A stretch of DNA of 64,000 bases from Nymphaea colorata (Eukaryota; Streptophyta; Magnoliopsida; Nymphaeales; Nymphaeaceae). Made by a program: the position numbers and the translations under genes. The DNA lies in NCBI RefSeq assembly GCF_008831285.2, contig NC_045138.2, positions 879,143 to 943,142 on the forward strand, given 5' to 3'. Of this stretch, positions 12,304-24,679 are shown one piece after another (position 1 is the first letter of the stretch; each line of letters begins with the position of its first letter). The notes beneath the pieces are model-generated. The model saw nothing but the letters and a program-made list of their open reading frames with translations, had not been told where the DNA came from and made no database searches.

Positions 12304-12889
12304 GGCACCAAGTCAGTGATCACACTAGCAGAGTCTTTGAACTTATCAATTGAGGGTGCAGAGTCGGTCTTCAGTGTAGCTTTGAAAGCTCCATTTGCCT
12401 TCCCCTTCAATTTCCTGCCACTACTTCTACATTGACCAGTCTTTTCATTTGCGGAATTTTTGCACTGGCCTTTTCTTTTTGCTTGAGTCCTCATTAGGGG
12501 TCTCATATTTTTGGTTTTCTTGATACTGGCCTTTATCTTGTTGACGAATAATACAAAGACGTGATCTCCACTTGAATCATGTCATAATTGAGTGCTTTTC
12601 ATGCTGTTCTTTAAATAGGAGGCTTTCTTAATCTGAGGTCTGAAGTACGATTGTGTGTTATATTACATTAAAGAACATATTTTTGTTTTAATCGGATCGA
12701 GCCTCAGGCCTGGGCAGACGTGCTCGAGTTGCAATGAACCCAAAACCGATTTCTTGTGGAGCCACACCGATGGCCAGTCCTACTAACAATGCATGAAAGA
12801 CACATTTTTCAATATTATTTTTTAAGTAGAAAATTATTTTTTTTGTTTACACTGGAGAAAAATGATAGTATCATGTAGTTCATGTCAGC

Positions 12890-12891
<2 letters not shown>

Positions 12892-12934
<43 letters not shown>
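12892..12934. repeat. (TA)n microsatellite
   Basis: About 40 bp of uninterrupted TA dinucleotide just left of the hAT MITE. Confidence 0.9.
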
Positions 12935-12939
<5 letters not shown>

Positions 12940-12971
12940 TAAATGCAATAAAAAAAGTTGGCCTTTATAAC

Positions 12972-13440
12972 TAGGGATGAACATGAGAGAGTCAAGCCCA
13001 AGTTCAGTTAGCTAGAACTAGGCTCAACTAATGAAACCTCTAGCTCGACTCGTTTCGAGCTCGAAAATTGCTCGACGAAAGCAGCTCGAGCTCGACTCGA
13101 CAGTTATGTGTTGAACTCGAGCTCGACTCGATTCAGACACGACAAACTCGTTTGAATAGAATTAATATTCATTGTTACTTGTTGAGCTCAAACTCGACTC
13201 GATTAAAGCTCGACAAACTCATTAGAATAGAATTGATATTCAGCGTTACATGAGGAGCTCGAACTCGACTCGATTAAGACTCTACAAACTCGATTAAGGC
13301 TTGAGCTCGACTCGGCAGTTACGTGTTGAGATCGAACTCAACTTGATTATTTGAACGAATCGACTCATGAATTGGAGATTAACTCGTTAAGCAAATGACT
13401 CTCGAATTCGTTCAAGAGTAGAGCTCGTTGTTCACCCCAA
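12972..13440. mobile_element. hAT-type MITE, 469 bp, with 8-bp target duplication
   Basis: The left end is TAGGGATGAACA and the right end is TGTTCACCCCAA, an inverted pair with few mismatches. The flanks are TTTATAAC on the left and TTTGTAAC on the right (7 of 8 match), as expected of hAT transposition. The body is a string of CTCGAGCTCGACTCG-like words. It has no transposase, so it is non-autonomous. A short piece of a related element may lie at 48,716-48,800. Confidence 0.75.
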
Positions 13441-13604
13441 TTTGTAACCTTGGAGCCTTCCTCCAAGAAATTCAGTTAAAAGGCGAATCCCTAGAGGAAT
13501 AAATTTGCATTTATTTTCATGCCTGTCCTGTTGCTAGAGCATTGTTGCTAATTCCACATGTTATAATCAAGTCAAGGATACAAGCATTTTGATTGTCAAA
13601 GGCA

Positions 13605-13800
13605 AGGGCACACAGAAATTTTCTCTGGGAGGGCCAAATTATTATTTCAAAATTTTAACTGGAGTTGAAAATAACTTGCTAAGTTATTATATAGGATAAT
13701 TGAATTTTTTAAAATTCACATATAAATCTAAAAAAATATTGGGAAAGGATGGGGCGGCGCAATGGCCTATGCCAGCCCCGACTCCGTCCTTAGTCACACG
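13605..13800. repeat. Dispersed AT-rich repeat with GC-rich end
   Basis: The pattern is GGGCCAAATTAT, AAAATTTTAA, TTTACATATAAA-like stretch, then a GC tail with CAGCCCC...CTCC. The same order recurs at about 29,655-29,830, 30,050-30,250, 35,425-35,590, 39,335-39,535, 42,013-42,212, 43,425-43,565, 49,130-49,290 and 61,918-62,080, so it is a small mobile repeat family of unknown class. Confidence 0.55.
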
Positions 13801-16800
13801 GGCCATCATATTTTTCAAAATATTTACATAAGCCAAAACAAGATTTTAAAAATGTTAGTAAGTTAAATGAGTTGGACAAGTATTTCATCCTACCACTCAA
13901 CAAAAAGGCTGAAGTCTCTCACCCTTCTCTCATTCCCTCAGAATAGCACTCAACTTGCTTCAACTTGCATATTGGTGTCACACTTGCAATATAAAAAGTT
14001 CACGCTTTAGAGTTTCATAATGAAAACTGACCACTTACCAACTTCACACCATCTATTAGGCACAAAACCCACACCATCTATTAGGCACAAAATGTTAACA
14101 TATGAATTTATAGATTTTGAAATCTGGGGACCGGTCAAGGCCCTGGCTCGTTCTCACCCTTGAAAGAACACTTGTTTGTTCTGTCCATGCTAGTCAAACA
14201 ACCAATCAAGGTCAAGCCGCCCCTATATGACCAGCAAGCAATTCCAGCATTCTTTGGGGTCGCCATTGTGAACTTCAATCTTGATAAAGTAGAATAAATG
14301 ACAAACCACTATATAACTTTCAAAAAAACTAAAAAATAGGTGCTGTTAAAAAAATTGCTTATTAATAGAAAAAACTTAAAATTTCACATAAACGACAAAA
14401 TACCTCTCCTAAAAGAACCGATTCTCCCTTGACCAATGAATGATACTTCTGGTCTTTAAGAAGGATGTTTTTTATTGTTTTCTATTAAATATTTAATTTC
14501 CATTGGTGGGGAACTTAGTTCCTCCAAAAGTTGTATGCTTATTTTTTAACATTTAAAAGTTGAGTAGCGATTCGTCATTTAATTTCTTAAACAGTATAAG
14601 GCATACACATTTTTATTGCTTTTCAGTAGACATGATCACTTAGAGAATTTATTTCAAGAATTGGGTGCATATCAGTTAATTTTCAAAAGTTGGGAAGTGA
14701 TTTGTTACTTGCCTAAACATTCGGGGCTTTTTGTAAAAAAAAAACTTTTTAATAATCTGAAGCATTTTAAGAACCATATCCAATTCCACAAACATTTTGA
14801 ATTCGTGAGTCTTAGTCTTTGTAGATGGAGTGTAGTTCACGTTGCTCACGTTTTGATTATACAAGAGCCATCCATCCTTGTGGATGAACGGCGAGCGGTG
14901 GTCCGATTGTTGGACCATTTCTATGCGCAACAATGTGACATGTGATATGGGAAGAAATTTTATCAACTTATCCGGAAGTCACTGTTGCCTAATATTAATT
15001 TTCTCAATGCTCCAAATATGGGACCATTTTTTTCTTGACTGAGACATTTGTTTTTTGCGGATGGGAAAAAACTGTCTCAACTTTGAATTGTTGATGAAAA
15101 GATGATGGGGAAGAAACAGCCCCGTCTGTCCCAGAAACATATAACTATTAAATTGATGATTTTTGTCTCCTTTCTCCTTTGATAGATATTTCAGTCTCTT
15201 GAAAATACAAATAAATTTTCATTTTTTCTGCTTAATTCTTTACTATGTGATCTTCTTAAAATTAATGGCCAATTGTGTCATCAAGAGACCAAAATGCCCC
15301 TCAATGGAGGAAAAAAAAAGAGTTTCGTAAATTGATTTTTTTTGTCTCATTTGAGAGATATTTAAAGTACAAATAAATTTTCCCTTTTTTCAATTTAATC
15401 TTCACTGCATGATCTTAAACTTAATGACCCAGCAGACCCCACCAAGTCTAGCATATTAAGGTCCAGTATCTACCTGTTTTCTTTTATATGTAGAGGCTTT
15501 ATTGATGCAAGCCTTGATTTTGCTGACAATTTACCAATTGATGAAGAGGCCTCTCTTCAATATCATGCATGTCATGAAGAAATAATAAGTAAAAGTTTAT
15601 GTTTTTAATTTAAAGTGGACATTGAGAGGCATTTGATAACCTCATGTCAATTGTCTGAAGTAGGACATTAGATTTTAGGCTTTCAGATCCTTGATTTCTA
15701 ATAAGGATAGTTCAAAATTGTTTGTCAAAGATGCACAAATTAAACTTAGTATAAATTTGTAAATCATTTATCCTGTGGATCTCGTATGCCTGGCCACTTT
15801 CTCCTCCCTCCTTTGATTTGACTTCCATACATTTTGAAGCATAATGAAGATCTTAAATCCAAATTTTAAAGTTAGTTAGAATTTAATGTCATCAGGCCCA
15901 CGAAAATTAAGCATTCATAGTTCTAAGACTTGGGCTCGATAACCAAGTGTTCATTAAGTTAAAATATACTTGTCATCTTTCAACAAAAAAAAGAGATAGA
16001 ATATAAGCAACATGTAAAATTATGTCATATCGAAACATGTAAAATTATTTTACACCTTTGAATGTTATTTTTAAGTTGAAAATTATTTGTTTCTATTGCT
16101 CACACCAGACAAAGGATCACCATTCAGCTTAAATTATCGGTTAACTATAGATATGTTTTGGGCAATATAAGTGTTCGTTTATAAGTGAATAATCTACTGT
16201 TCATCTAATTTCTAAACAAAAACAGATGTAGAATATATAAGTAACATAATCAGCAGCTAGCCCCACTCATTAATTTTTGGTTCTTTTATACAAGTCTAAT
16301 ATTTACTATTGAGGCCGATTTCCATGTTACGGGCTTTTCACGAAAGAATGTGAAATGAAAGGCCCCTTTTTAACACCCATCCCGATGGAGACTGCACCAC
16401 ACTCATAACAAACAAGCTGCTTCATTTACCAGCTCATGAAAGCCTCTCATTTAGAGATAAATCGGGCACTTCTTTTTTTAGATACTTGCCAAGTATGTTT
16501 CCGTGGTGATTCGGTTCTCTTTATTACTACAATTTTCCTTGTTAGTACTAATTCCTATATAGGACACTGAAAATTCATTTACACTTTTGATTGTTAATTT
16601 TAAGTTGAAAATTATTTGGTTTTGTTTCTCAGACCAGACAAAGGATCATCACTACAATTTTTTCTCGTTGATCACTTAACTGGTGCTATGTTTTGGGCAA
16701 TATAAAGGGTGCAGTAGTGGAGCTACTTGTTAACTGGGGCGGGCCACTTCCTACACCAGCTTATTAAAACTTGCATTATAATGTCCCAACATTACATTGT

Positions 16801-17036
16801 TGTGACTCCAAAATTATACGCAGTGCCCACAGCAAATTTGTGTAACCAGTGCAAGTGCTCCATGACTAAAAAGTCTTGTCTCCACCATTGAAAGGGTGTA
16901 CAGTTCCTTGCTTCCTTGTTAATCACCCTGAAGTTTTCTGTCAAGAAATTCATGGCTTGAAGCCCATAGTTGAATTTTCCTTACTAGTTTTTTTTCCTGT
17001 TTTATTGGAAACACCCCCCCCCCCCCCTCCAAAAGA

Positions 17037-17290
17037 TTGCTAGTGGGGTATAACCCCGAGGCTGTAGCTTGCTTCAGCAAGAGCAAGGGCTGGTGCCCAC
17101 ATACTACCAACCGCTAGCTGAACGAGGACTCCAAGCTCCTCGAAAGACCTGAGGAGCATAGCTGATCGCCAATGGGGAATGACCCCAAGGCTGTAGCATG
17201 CTTCAGCAAGAGCAAGGAGCTGGTGCCCACATATTACCAACTGCTGGCTCAACCAAGTCTCCAAGCTACTCGAAAGGATCAAGGAGCATA
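17037..17290. repeat. Tandem repeat, about 129 bp x 2
   Basis: CTGTAGC(T/A)TGCTTCAGCAAG starts at 17,062 and again at 17,191. Both units continue with GCTGGTGCCCACATA and end with AGGAGCATAGC. The matching place in block A-prime (about 45,990-46,060) lacks this pair, so the repeat arose, or was lost, after the block duplication. Confidence 0.8.
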
Positions 17291-17477
17291 GCATATTTGC
17301 TCGCATTGGCAGACCGGTAAAGGTCTGGTAGTCAATTAGATTTTCGTAGATGATACTCATCTGAATAGTAAATAGTGGATGAATGATAGTACTTTAGTTA
17401 ATGGGGTGTACCACTCTCTGCCCAAGTCACAAAACAACCATAAACTTTAGGGGCAGGAGGAAGGGAAATGGGTTTTT

Positions 17478-17939
17478 TGTTGGGATTTCTCCCTCATGCA
17501 TACACAAAACGATATGCCCTAAATAGGATCATGCTAAATTATTGAATTAAACAAAATAAACTTAACTGCAGCGTAAGCATACCTGAATCCATCTGAACTG
17601 GTGCACAGGAAGATCACAACATGGTCTTCTAGGGTACATGCGGTGCGCGTGAGGTCTCTCTCAGATGGGGAAGAGAAAACCCTAGAAACCAACATCTCAG
17701 GCAACCATTTGCACGACCCCAGGGACCACTACCATTTTATATTAAGGGCAATTACGGATTCAACCCATCAAAGAGTCCGTAATTGCAAACAGGTATCGAT
17801 TCATTTCAAAATTACCCCATACCATATGAAATGACGTAATATCTCAAAACGCAATCACTTAAGCGTATATTTACCATAAGACAACCATAATGTCTAAAAT
17901 TCTTCATAGACATATGCCGACCCACCAAATGATCTTACA
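17478..17939 (-). repeat. LTR of the old Ty1-copia element (3' LTR in element sense)
   Basis: 462 bp, beginning TGTTGGGATTTCTCC and ending TGATCTTACA on the plus strand. It pairs with 22,560-23,027. The purine-rich tract next to it marks this copy as the 3' LTR. Confidence 0.88.
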
Positions 17940-20900
17940 ATCTCCCACTTGGGCTAAATATGTTTTTATACATTCAAACATTACATAAAACCTTAGGAAC
18001 TCATAACTACTATCTTATTAAACGTCATTTTCACCAATCTCGTCCATAATCATATCAACACATAACCAAAGCAGCTTTCGCTATGTTAAAATTAGCTAAA
18101 CCTTCAATGATCACAAATGTTAACACAACCAATGACATAGATCTGATATGGATCTATAACATTAGAATTACATGTAACGTGATTACAACATGTCTATTCT
18201 CAACTGGTCCAACTTTAAAACGTTATGGAGATCAAAAAACACATAAATACAAAATGAGACCAAATAACTTTAAACTTTATTTTGTAAAAAACTAAATATG
18301 TGTCCATACATAAGAGCAAACAAAATACAAACTCCCAGTAAACTAGCATATCATCCAAGGATAACACCTTCATACGAACAACATGTTCGTGAAAGACCTT
18401 ATGTGTTAAACCATTGGTAAGCGGATCTGAAATCATAGAGTTTGTCCAAATATGCTCTAAAGACACCTAACCATTCTGTATTCTCTCTTTAACAGCCCAA
18501 AAATGAATGTCGATGTGCTTCGACTTTGATAAACTGTGGCTGTTATTAGAGTACATGATTGTTGAATTATTGTCAAACAACAACCTTAATGGCCTTTCTA
18601 TACCACTCACAATGCGCAGCTCCGTGACAAAATTCCGTAATAACAAAGCATGATTGGATGTCTTGTAACATGCTATGCTACTGTCTTGGCACCCAGCAAA
18701 GTCAGAATCTGAATACTCAATGATCTCCAACTGGTCTGATTTATTGTATGTGAGCATAAAATCTTTTGTTCTTTATAAGTACCTCAAAACTCTTTTGGCT
18801 ACTTTCAAATTATCCATACCAGGATCACTTAAGTATCTGTCTAACATTTCAACGATAAATGCAATATCCGAACGAGTACAGACCTCAGCATACATAAGGC
18901 TTCCTACAATAGGCGAATAGGGAATCCTTTCCATTTCCTTAGATTCGATTTCACTTTTAGGACACTGTTTGAGACTAAACTTGTCTCCTTTAGCAATTGG
19001 AGTATCTCGTGGTTTACAATCCTTCATGCCACATCACTGAAGCACCTTATCAATGTAGGCCTTTTGTGATAATCCAAGAATACCCTAAGAATGATCTCAA
19101 AATATTTGGATACCCAATACAAAAGATGTACAACCAAGATCCTTCATGTCAAACTTTGTTGACAAAATGTCTTAGTTTCATGCAATATGCCTACATCAAC
19201 TTGCCAGCAATATATCAACGATATATAAAATCGGAAAAATAAATTTGCATCACTGAAGTTTTGGTATACTCATTCATCAACCATATTAATCTCAAAACCA
19301 AATGAAACTATAACTTGATGAAATTTGTAATACCATTGACGGGAAGCATGCTTTAGCTCATAGATAGGTTGTTGAGTTTGTTCTTCAGTAGGGAGATCGA
19401 CATCATTGTCTTATTCTGAATATGTTGATGGAACAATGGTAGGAATGAATACCTTACTATTGCTTACAACATCCGTATGAGTGGACTCAGGTCCATGTTC
19501 AAAGGCAATGCTTCTAACCTGATCACCTCCCCAAACTCAATATCTTCAAAGAAATGGGCATTTCCCGTTTCAAAGAAAGACTTACTGGATGGATTATAAA
19601 ACTTATAACTCCTTAATGTTTGTTCATTTTTCCTTTATACATTCAATGCAAACATTAAAGTCTAAAGAATCAAGGGACTCAAGAATTCTATTCGACATAA
19701 GCCTTTTTATTCCCTTTTCAGAAATATATCCTAAGCGCCTATGCCACAACATAACAGAATTCTCATTGGCTAATTTTCTTTTAGTACCACTAGGTGTAAC
19801 ATGTAAGGTTTCATGAAATGAAACAACCGTATCAAGCAAATAGATGTTATTGCTATTAGACAAAGAACCAATGACAATCAAATTTGAATGAAAAAACAAC
19901 TTAAATTTATTTTCTTCAAATGAACAATAATAATCAAATTTGTGCAGTAAAGAAATAAAAAATCAAATTTCGTCTAAAAGATAGTACTAGATAAGTTTTC
20001 GTCAAATTCAAATAGGAGTCAATCTTTAACAATAACCAAAAATCTGCTATGGCTTCAACCTTCGTCTTCTTGTCATCGTCCACTTAGATGAATCTTTCAA
20101 CATCATTTGGCGTCCGACAATTCAGGTAGCTCTGCAGAGAAACACTTATGTGAGTAGTAGCAACCGAATCAACCCACCAAGTGTGTCTTGGTACTGAAAT
20201 TAAATTAACCTCAGAACAAAATCAAAGTGAAAATTGTATCTTTCTTTTTACGCCATGCGTGATACTTAGCACAATCCTTCTTCATATGACATTCATCCTT
20301 GCAAAAGAAACAGCCTGATTTGCCTTCCTTATGCTTCTTCTGTTTCTTAATGGATGCGTGATCAACTGCAATTTCCTTAACAGTCTTTCTTTTCTTACTT
20401 TTAGGCGCAGTAGCCAAGTGAGCACTTTTTATCCTATCATGCTTCAATCTCTCCTCTTTTTCCACACAGTGCGAAATGAGTTCATTAAGAGAACATTTCT
20501 CATTCTAACAGTTATAACTAACTTTAAACTGTCCAAACTGTGGTGGAAGAGAAAGGAGAACCATATGCACTATAAAGTCTTCAGGTAACCTCAAACCTAG
20601 TGCCTGTAATTTTGAAGCAAGATGAGACATTTCCATAATGTGCTCCTGTATGTTCTCCTTGTCTTTATACCTCAGCGTTACAAGTTTACTCAAAAGAGTG
20701 CTTGTTTCAGCCTATTCGTTTTTAGCAAAACGTTTTTCAATCTCTTCGAGGAACGCTTTGGCACTAGCCTTTTCATTAATTGATTGAGCCTCTAAGTTTT
20801 CTGAAATTGATCTCTTCATGATCATTAGACACATGCGGTTTGAGCGTTCTTACCGTTCAAAGTACCGCTTATCCTCATGGGAACTTTCATCTGTTGGATG

Positions 20901-21779
20901 AGGTGGGCATGACTCCCTAAATGCAGGGTTTATATCCATACAACCTAGAACAATCATGACTGTTTCTTTTCAGTCCTTAAAATTCGAACCATTTAACTCA
21001 GGAATAGTACTCAAATTTGCAGATATCATGGAAGCAGAGCTCACTGTATAACGAACAAACCAAAGCATGCTCACAATCAATACATGTACAAAGATGAAAC
21101 AACAAATATAAACAAATTTAAACACAATGGCCCAAAAACCCATCACAAGGCACCGGTGCAACGTAAATATCTAATCTTTGGATTGAAATACTATCTGCAA
21201 GTGGTATCCTTCGTCAACAATGAATATAGATAATTAACTCTATCAAACAACAAGCCTATCTTTGGATTGACTCGCTATTCACATGGAAACCGGAAAATTA
21301 TCACATATTCATTGCTCTGTATACTTAAACTTGACCAAACAACAATCCTCCTTTGGGTTGATCATTGCCCGCATGAATCAAGTATACTATTATCTAATGT
21401 TCAAAACAGGCAAATTCGTACAACAAAGGTCACTTTGGTAACATAAAGTACAAGCTTACTCATTGCGAACAATAGACATGGCCAAAGTTCAATTCATGGT
21501 CCAAACATTCACCTAAAGCACATTCACAATTTTAATAACTTGCAAAACATGATACATAAATTAAAATTGCATACAACATTAACCCTATTTTGAATCCAAG
21601 ACCAAATGATTCAATGATATGGGATCAAAAGAGTTCAAAATTTGAAAATCAACTGAACCGGTCTGGAAAACAACTGAATCGGTTTGAAAATGGTCCGAAT
21701 CGGTTCTAAAAGGTTCGAACCGGTTATAAATCAAACTGAATCGGTTCTAAACTTAATGAACTGGTTCTGTTTCAAAACA

Positions 21780-22440
21780 AACCGTATGGATACGGGTCGG
21801 GTCGGACCTGACCCGGTTAGAAAAACTTAAAGCCGGCGGAAGCGGGCGGCATTTTTTTTTAAAGCTGATGGATCTGGATCGGGTCTGTCAAGACCCGACC
21901 CGCCCGCTCGACCGCGCGAGCAGTCGTGGGCGTCGTCTCCACCGCTCGCCTGCCGAACGGCAGGCAGACGGTGGCCTTCCACCGGCCACCCGTCGCGATG
22001 CCCGGCCGTCCCCCACCGAAAACCGGCCGGAATCGGCCGTTTTTCTACCCTTTTTTTTATTTCCGCCCCTTTCTGTTTTTGGGCGCTGAAAACGGTGGCC
22101 AGAAAGCCACCGGCAGGCTGTGGGTGGGCACCCGTGCGTCTTACGGTGCCATCCGGCGACGGTGAACTCCTCCGCGAGGCTGGACGTGGCCGGACGGAGG
22201 TGGGCGAAAACCTTTTCTCCCATCATCGTGCCTCACTGCCCGTTCCTTTCAGAAATCGAAGGCAGGGTGCACGGCAAGCGAGCAGCCGGCCGTCGCCTGA
22301 AGCCGGCGGTTGCTGCCCACCCATCCCGCCTTAACGGCAGAATCCGACCGTTTCTCCTCCCTTTGTCCCTTTGTCCGGTTGCGACGGAAGCCGACGGCTT
22401 CCATCCCCCACGCGATGGAGGCCGTCGCCCCCTTTCCAGA
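21780..22440 (-). other. GC-rich leader of the old Ty1-copia element
   Basis: Between the 5' LTR and gag the base use swings to strongly GC-rich, with CGGCCGG, CCACCGG and GGCGGAA words, in an element that is otherwise AT-rich. Long open frames on both strands here are a by-product of high GC. Next to it (21,652-21,772) a run of AACCGGTT/GAATCGGTT words repeats about every 20-25 bp. Confidence 0.55.
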
Positions 22441-22559
22441 TTTTTTTTTTTTTTGAAAACAATACTTGCAACCGAAGAAAGGGAACATCTAATGGGGAGA
22501 CAGACAAAATCATCCAAAAAATCAATGATTTGACAAAGAACATGGTCTCTGACACCAAT

Positions 22560-23027
22560 TGTTGGGATTTCTCCCTCATGCATACACAAAACGATATGCC
22601 CTAAACAGGATCATGCTCATGCTAAATCATTGAATTAAACAAAATAAACTTAACTGTAGCGGAAGCGTACCTGAATCCATCTGAACTGGTGCACAGGAAG
22701 ATCACAGCAGGGTCTTTCAAGGTACGTGCGGTGCGCGTGAGGCCTCTCTCGGATGGGGAAGAGAAAACCCTAAAAATCAACGTCTCAGACAACCATTTGC
22801 ACGACCCCAGGGACTACTACTATTTTATATTAAGAGCAATTACGGATTCAACCCATCAAAGAGTCCGTAATTGCAAACAGGTATCTATACATTTCAAAAT
22901 TACCCTATACCATATAAAATGACGTAATATCCCAAAATGCAATCACTTAAGCAGATATTTACCATAAGACAGCTATAATGTCTGAAATTCCTCATATACA
23001 TATGCCGGCCCACCAAATGATCTTACA
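22560..23027 (-). repeat. LTR of the old Ty1-copia element (5' LTR in element sense)
   Basis: 468 bp, the partner of 17,478-17,939, with the tRNA primer site immediately to its left. TTTTT follows at 23,028-23,032 and matches 17,473-17,477. Confidence 0.88.
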
Positions 23028-23032
23028 TTTTT

Positions 23033-24388
23033 AGACTCTTCAAGGTATCACTAAGTTTCTCGAAGCAAATTTTTCTTTAGAAAACCAATTTTTTGAGATT
23101 GTCTGAGAATATTGTAGAATACCCGCATTCCTATTACAACAGCATTAATCAGTGGTGTGGCCTATGTGTTCCAACCTTTGTGTTTTAGTGCTTATACCAA
23201 TCAAACATTGAACAGAAACCATGAAGTTGTCACTACGTGATTCTTTGAGTACAATAATAAGTTGAAGGGTGTGCAGTAGACCACCCAAATCTGAAAACAA
23301 CTATAAACCTCACGGGCTGAAGTTTTTTTTTTTTTGGGGGGGGGAGGGGTATGGGGAGGGTGGTGTTGGGGAATGGGGAGAGGGGAGGGCTTCACCTCTC
23401 AAGAACTACCATTCATTTGCTTGTGCGTGTATAAACTTCAAGTGCGATGAATAGATAATTAATGATTTAATGTGTCTTTAAGTGCCATGCATAGATCCGT
23501 GAACATAATCTAACTAATTCACCGCAAATTCATAAGTCCATAGACTTGCATTTGTAAATGGACTCAAGAGTTCAGGTTGTTCAAAGTCTTGGCCGCATTT
23601 GTTCAGAGAATGAGAATGCAATATAATGTTTGGATTTGAACGAAAATTATCTTAACTTAATTGACTTGTATAGTCATTGTTTAATATATGATTGCACATT
23701 ATTCCTTGATACCAATGTCTGGTTGAATTGTGCACTAGAATAATGACAAGGATGCCCTTGATTAGTAAAGAGGGAAACCCCTGTAAGGACAAAAAAATAG
23801 TGAAAAAACTTAAATGTAAAAAAAGGCATTTTTTTTTTAAATCTCTAAAACTCCCCCCACGTTTTTTCAACACCCCATATTTGTTGTGTGCACCACCTTA
23901 GTGCATGCAATTCACTGCCATATCTGGTGCGGAAACTGACTTGGGTCCCTCGTAAGGATGGATTCATTTCAAAAAATTAAAGAAGGAAAATGCCACAACT
24001 AATTGGAGCATGTTAAATTGGACATGATTATATGCGCTATATTGGTGCATGGAATTTCGTGGGTAACATGGTTAATGACTAAAATAACTTCAGTTCACAC
24101 TAAAGAGAAAAACTTTCTGCAATGACAAAAGTAGACATATAAAAAGTAAAAACACTGTAAAAAACATTTCTTTTTTAAAACTTATCAAAATATCCTACCT
24201 ACTCTTTAAGCCTTGTTCTGACATTAAATATGCCTCATATCCTGCGCGGCGAAGGTCAGCAAATTAATTGGTTTTCCCGTTTTCACATAGGTGTTGATGG
24301 AAATCAATCGAAAGTTTCACAGAGAATGAAAGTCAAGCAGCATAAACTGTTAATGATGATATTTGTGCACTGTGGACATCCTCCAGAA

Positions 24389-24434
<46 letters not shown>

Positions 24435-24590
24435 CCGGATCATAAATGTGGCACAATTAACCGTGGTTAAAAAGATCAACCAAGCTCACAAATTGAGGTT
24501 TTCACTAAACCACATATGTAGGAGAGAGAACTCACAGATAGAGGCTTTCACTAAACCACATATGTAAGAGAGAGAGAGAGATGCAGGAAA
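23033..24590. other. Spacer left of Chi3
   Basis: No gene. It continues the spacer interrupted by the old Ty1-copia element and aligns with 46,226-46,750. It includes a G-rich run near 23,335-23,395 and a (GT)n(GA)n run at about 24,392-24,425. Confidence 0.55.
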
Positions 24591-24679
24591 CTTTCACTCA
24601 GTTGATCTTAATATCATTTTATTTAAATGAGAACATGCTTATATCTAGTACATGTCTGCAATAGTATGGCGGAATTAAT

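Larger units (their letters stand above)
13441..17477. repeat. Spacer block A, duplicated at 43,400-46,225
   Basis: This block runs in parallel with 43,400-46,225 through many shared landmarks: the GCCAGCCCC...GACTCC patch (13,775 and 43,540), AAATCTGGGG...GGTCAAGGCCC (14,120 and 43,895), ATTGAGAGGCATTTGATAACC (15,620 and 45,510) and GACAAAGGATCATC or its equivalent (16,635 and 45,835). Identity looks like 85-90% with indels. No gene is seen in either copy. It extends the Chi2/Chi7 duplication. Confidence 0.8.
17478..23027 (-). mobile_element. Old Ty1-copia LTR retrotransposon, broken
   Basis: A fossil element of 5,550 bp in minus orientation. Its LTRs at 17,478-17,939 and 22,560-23,027 have TG...CA ends, and the flanking target duplication is TTTTT. 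A primer site with TTGGTGTCAGAG (initiator tRNA-Met type) lies just inside the right LTR, and a purine tract lies inside the left one. Recognisable parts in element order: a GC-rich leader, gag with a CX2CX4HX4C knuckle (CFFCKDECHMKKDC), a GAG-pre-integrase piece, reverse transcriptase of Tnt1/Tork style (DTPIAKGDKFSL, GSLMYA) and RNase H. The coding part is broken in roughly ten or more places. The LTRs differ at about 34 sites by my count (about 7%), suggesting some 3 million years if 1.3e-8 changes per site per year holds. Confidence 0.88.

Noticed and set aside
12291-12506. Minus-strand open frame upstream of Chi2, with a counterpart upstream of Chi7 (43,093-43,383)
   Set aside because: It is open in both copies, but most base differences between them change the amino acid, and it overlaps the TATA box. 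This is what conserved non-coding promoter DNA would show.
17000-17300. Possible CRISPR-like or structured RNA array at the 129-bp repeat
   Set aside because: There are only two long imperfect units in a plant spacer, with no short repeats and spacers.
21868-22589. Cluster of long open frames on both strands
   Set aside because: It lies inside the GC-rich leader of the old Ty1-copia element. High GC lowers stop frequency and no domain is seen.
22551-22590. Solo LTR or second insertion in the old Ty1-copia element
   Set aside because: The sequence is simply the junction of leader, primer site and 5' LTR of the same element; flanking duplications match only for the whole element.
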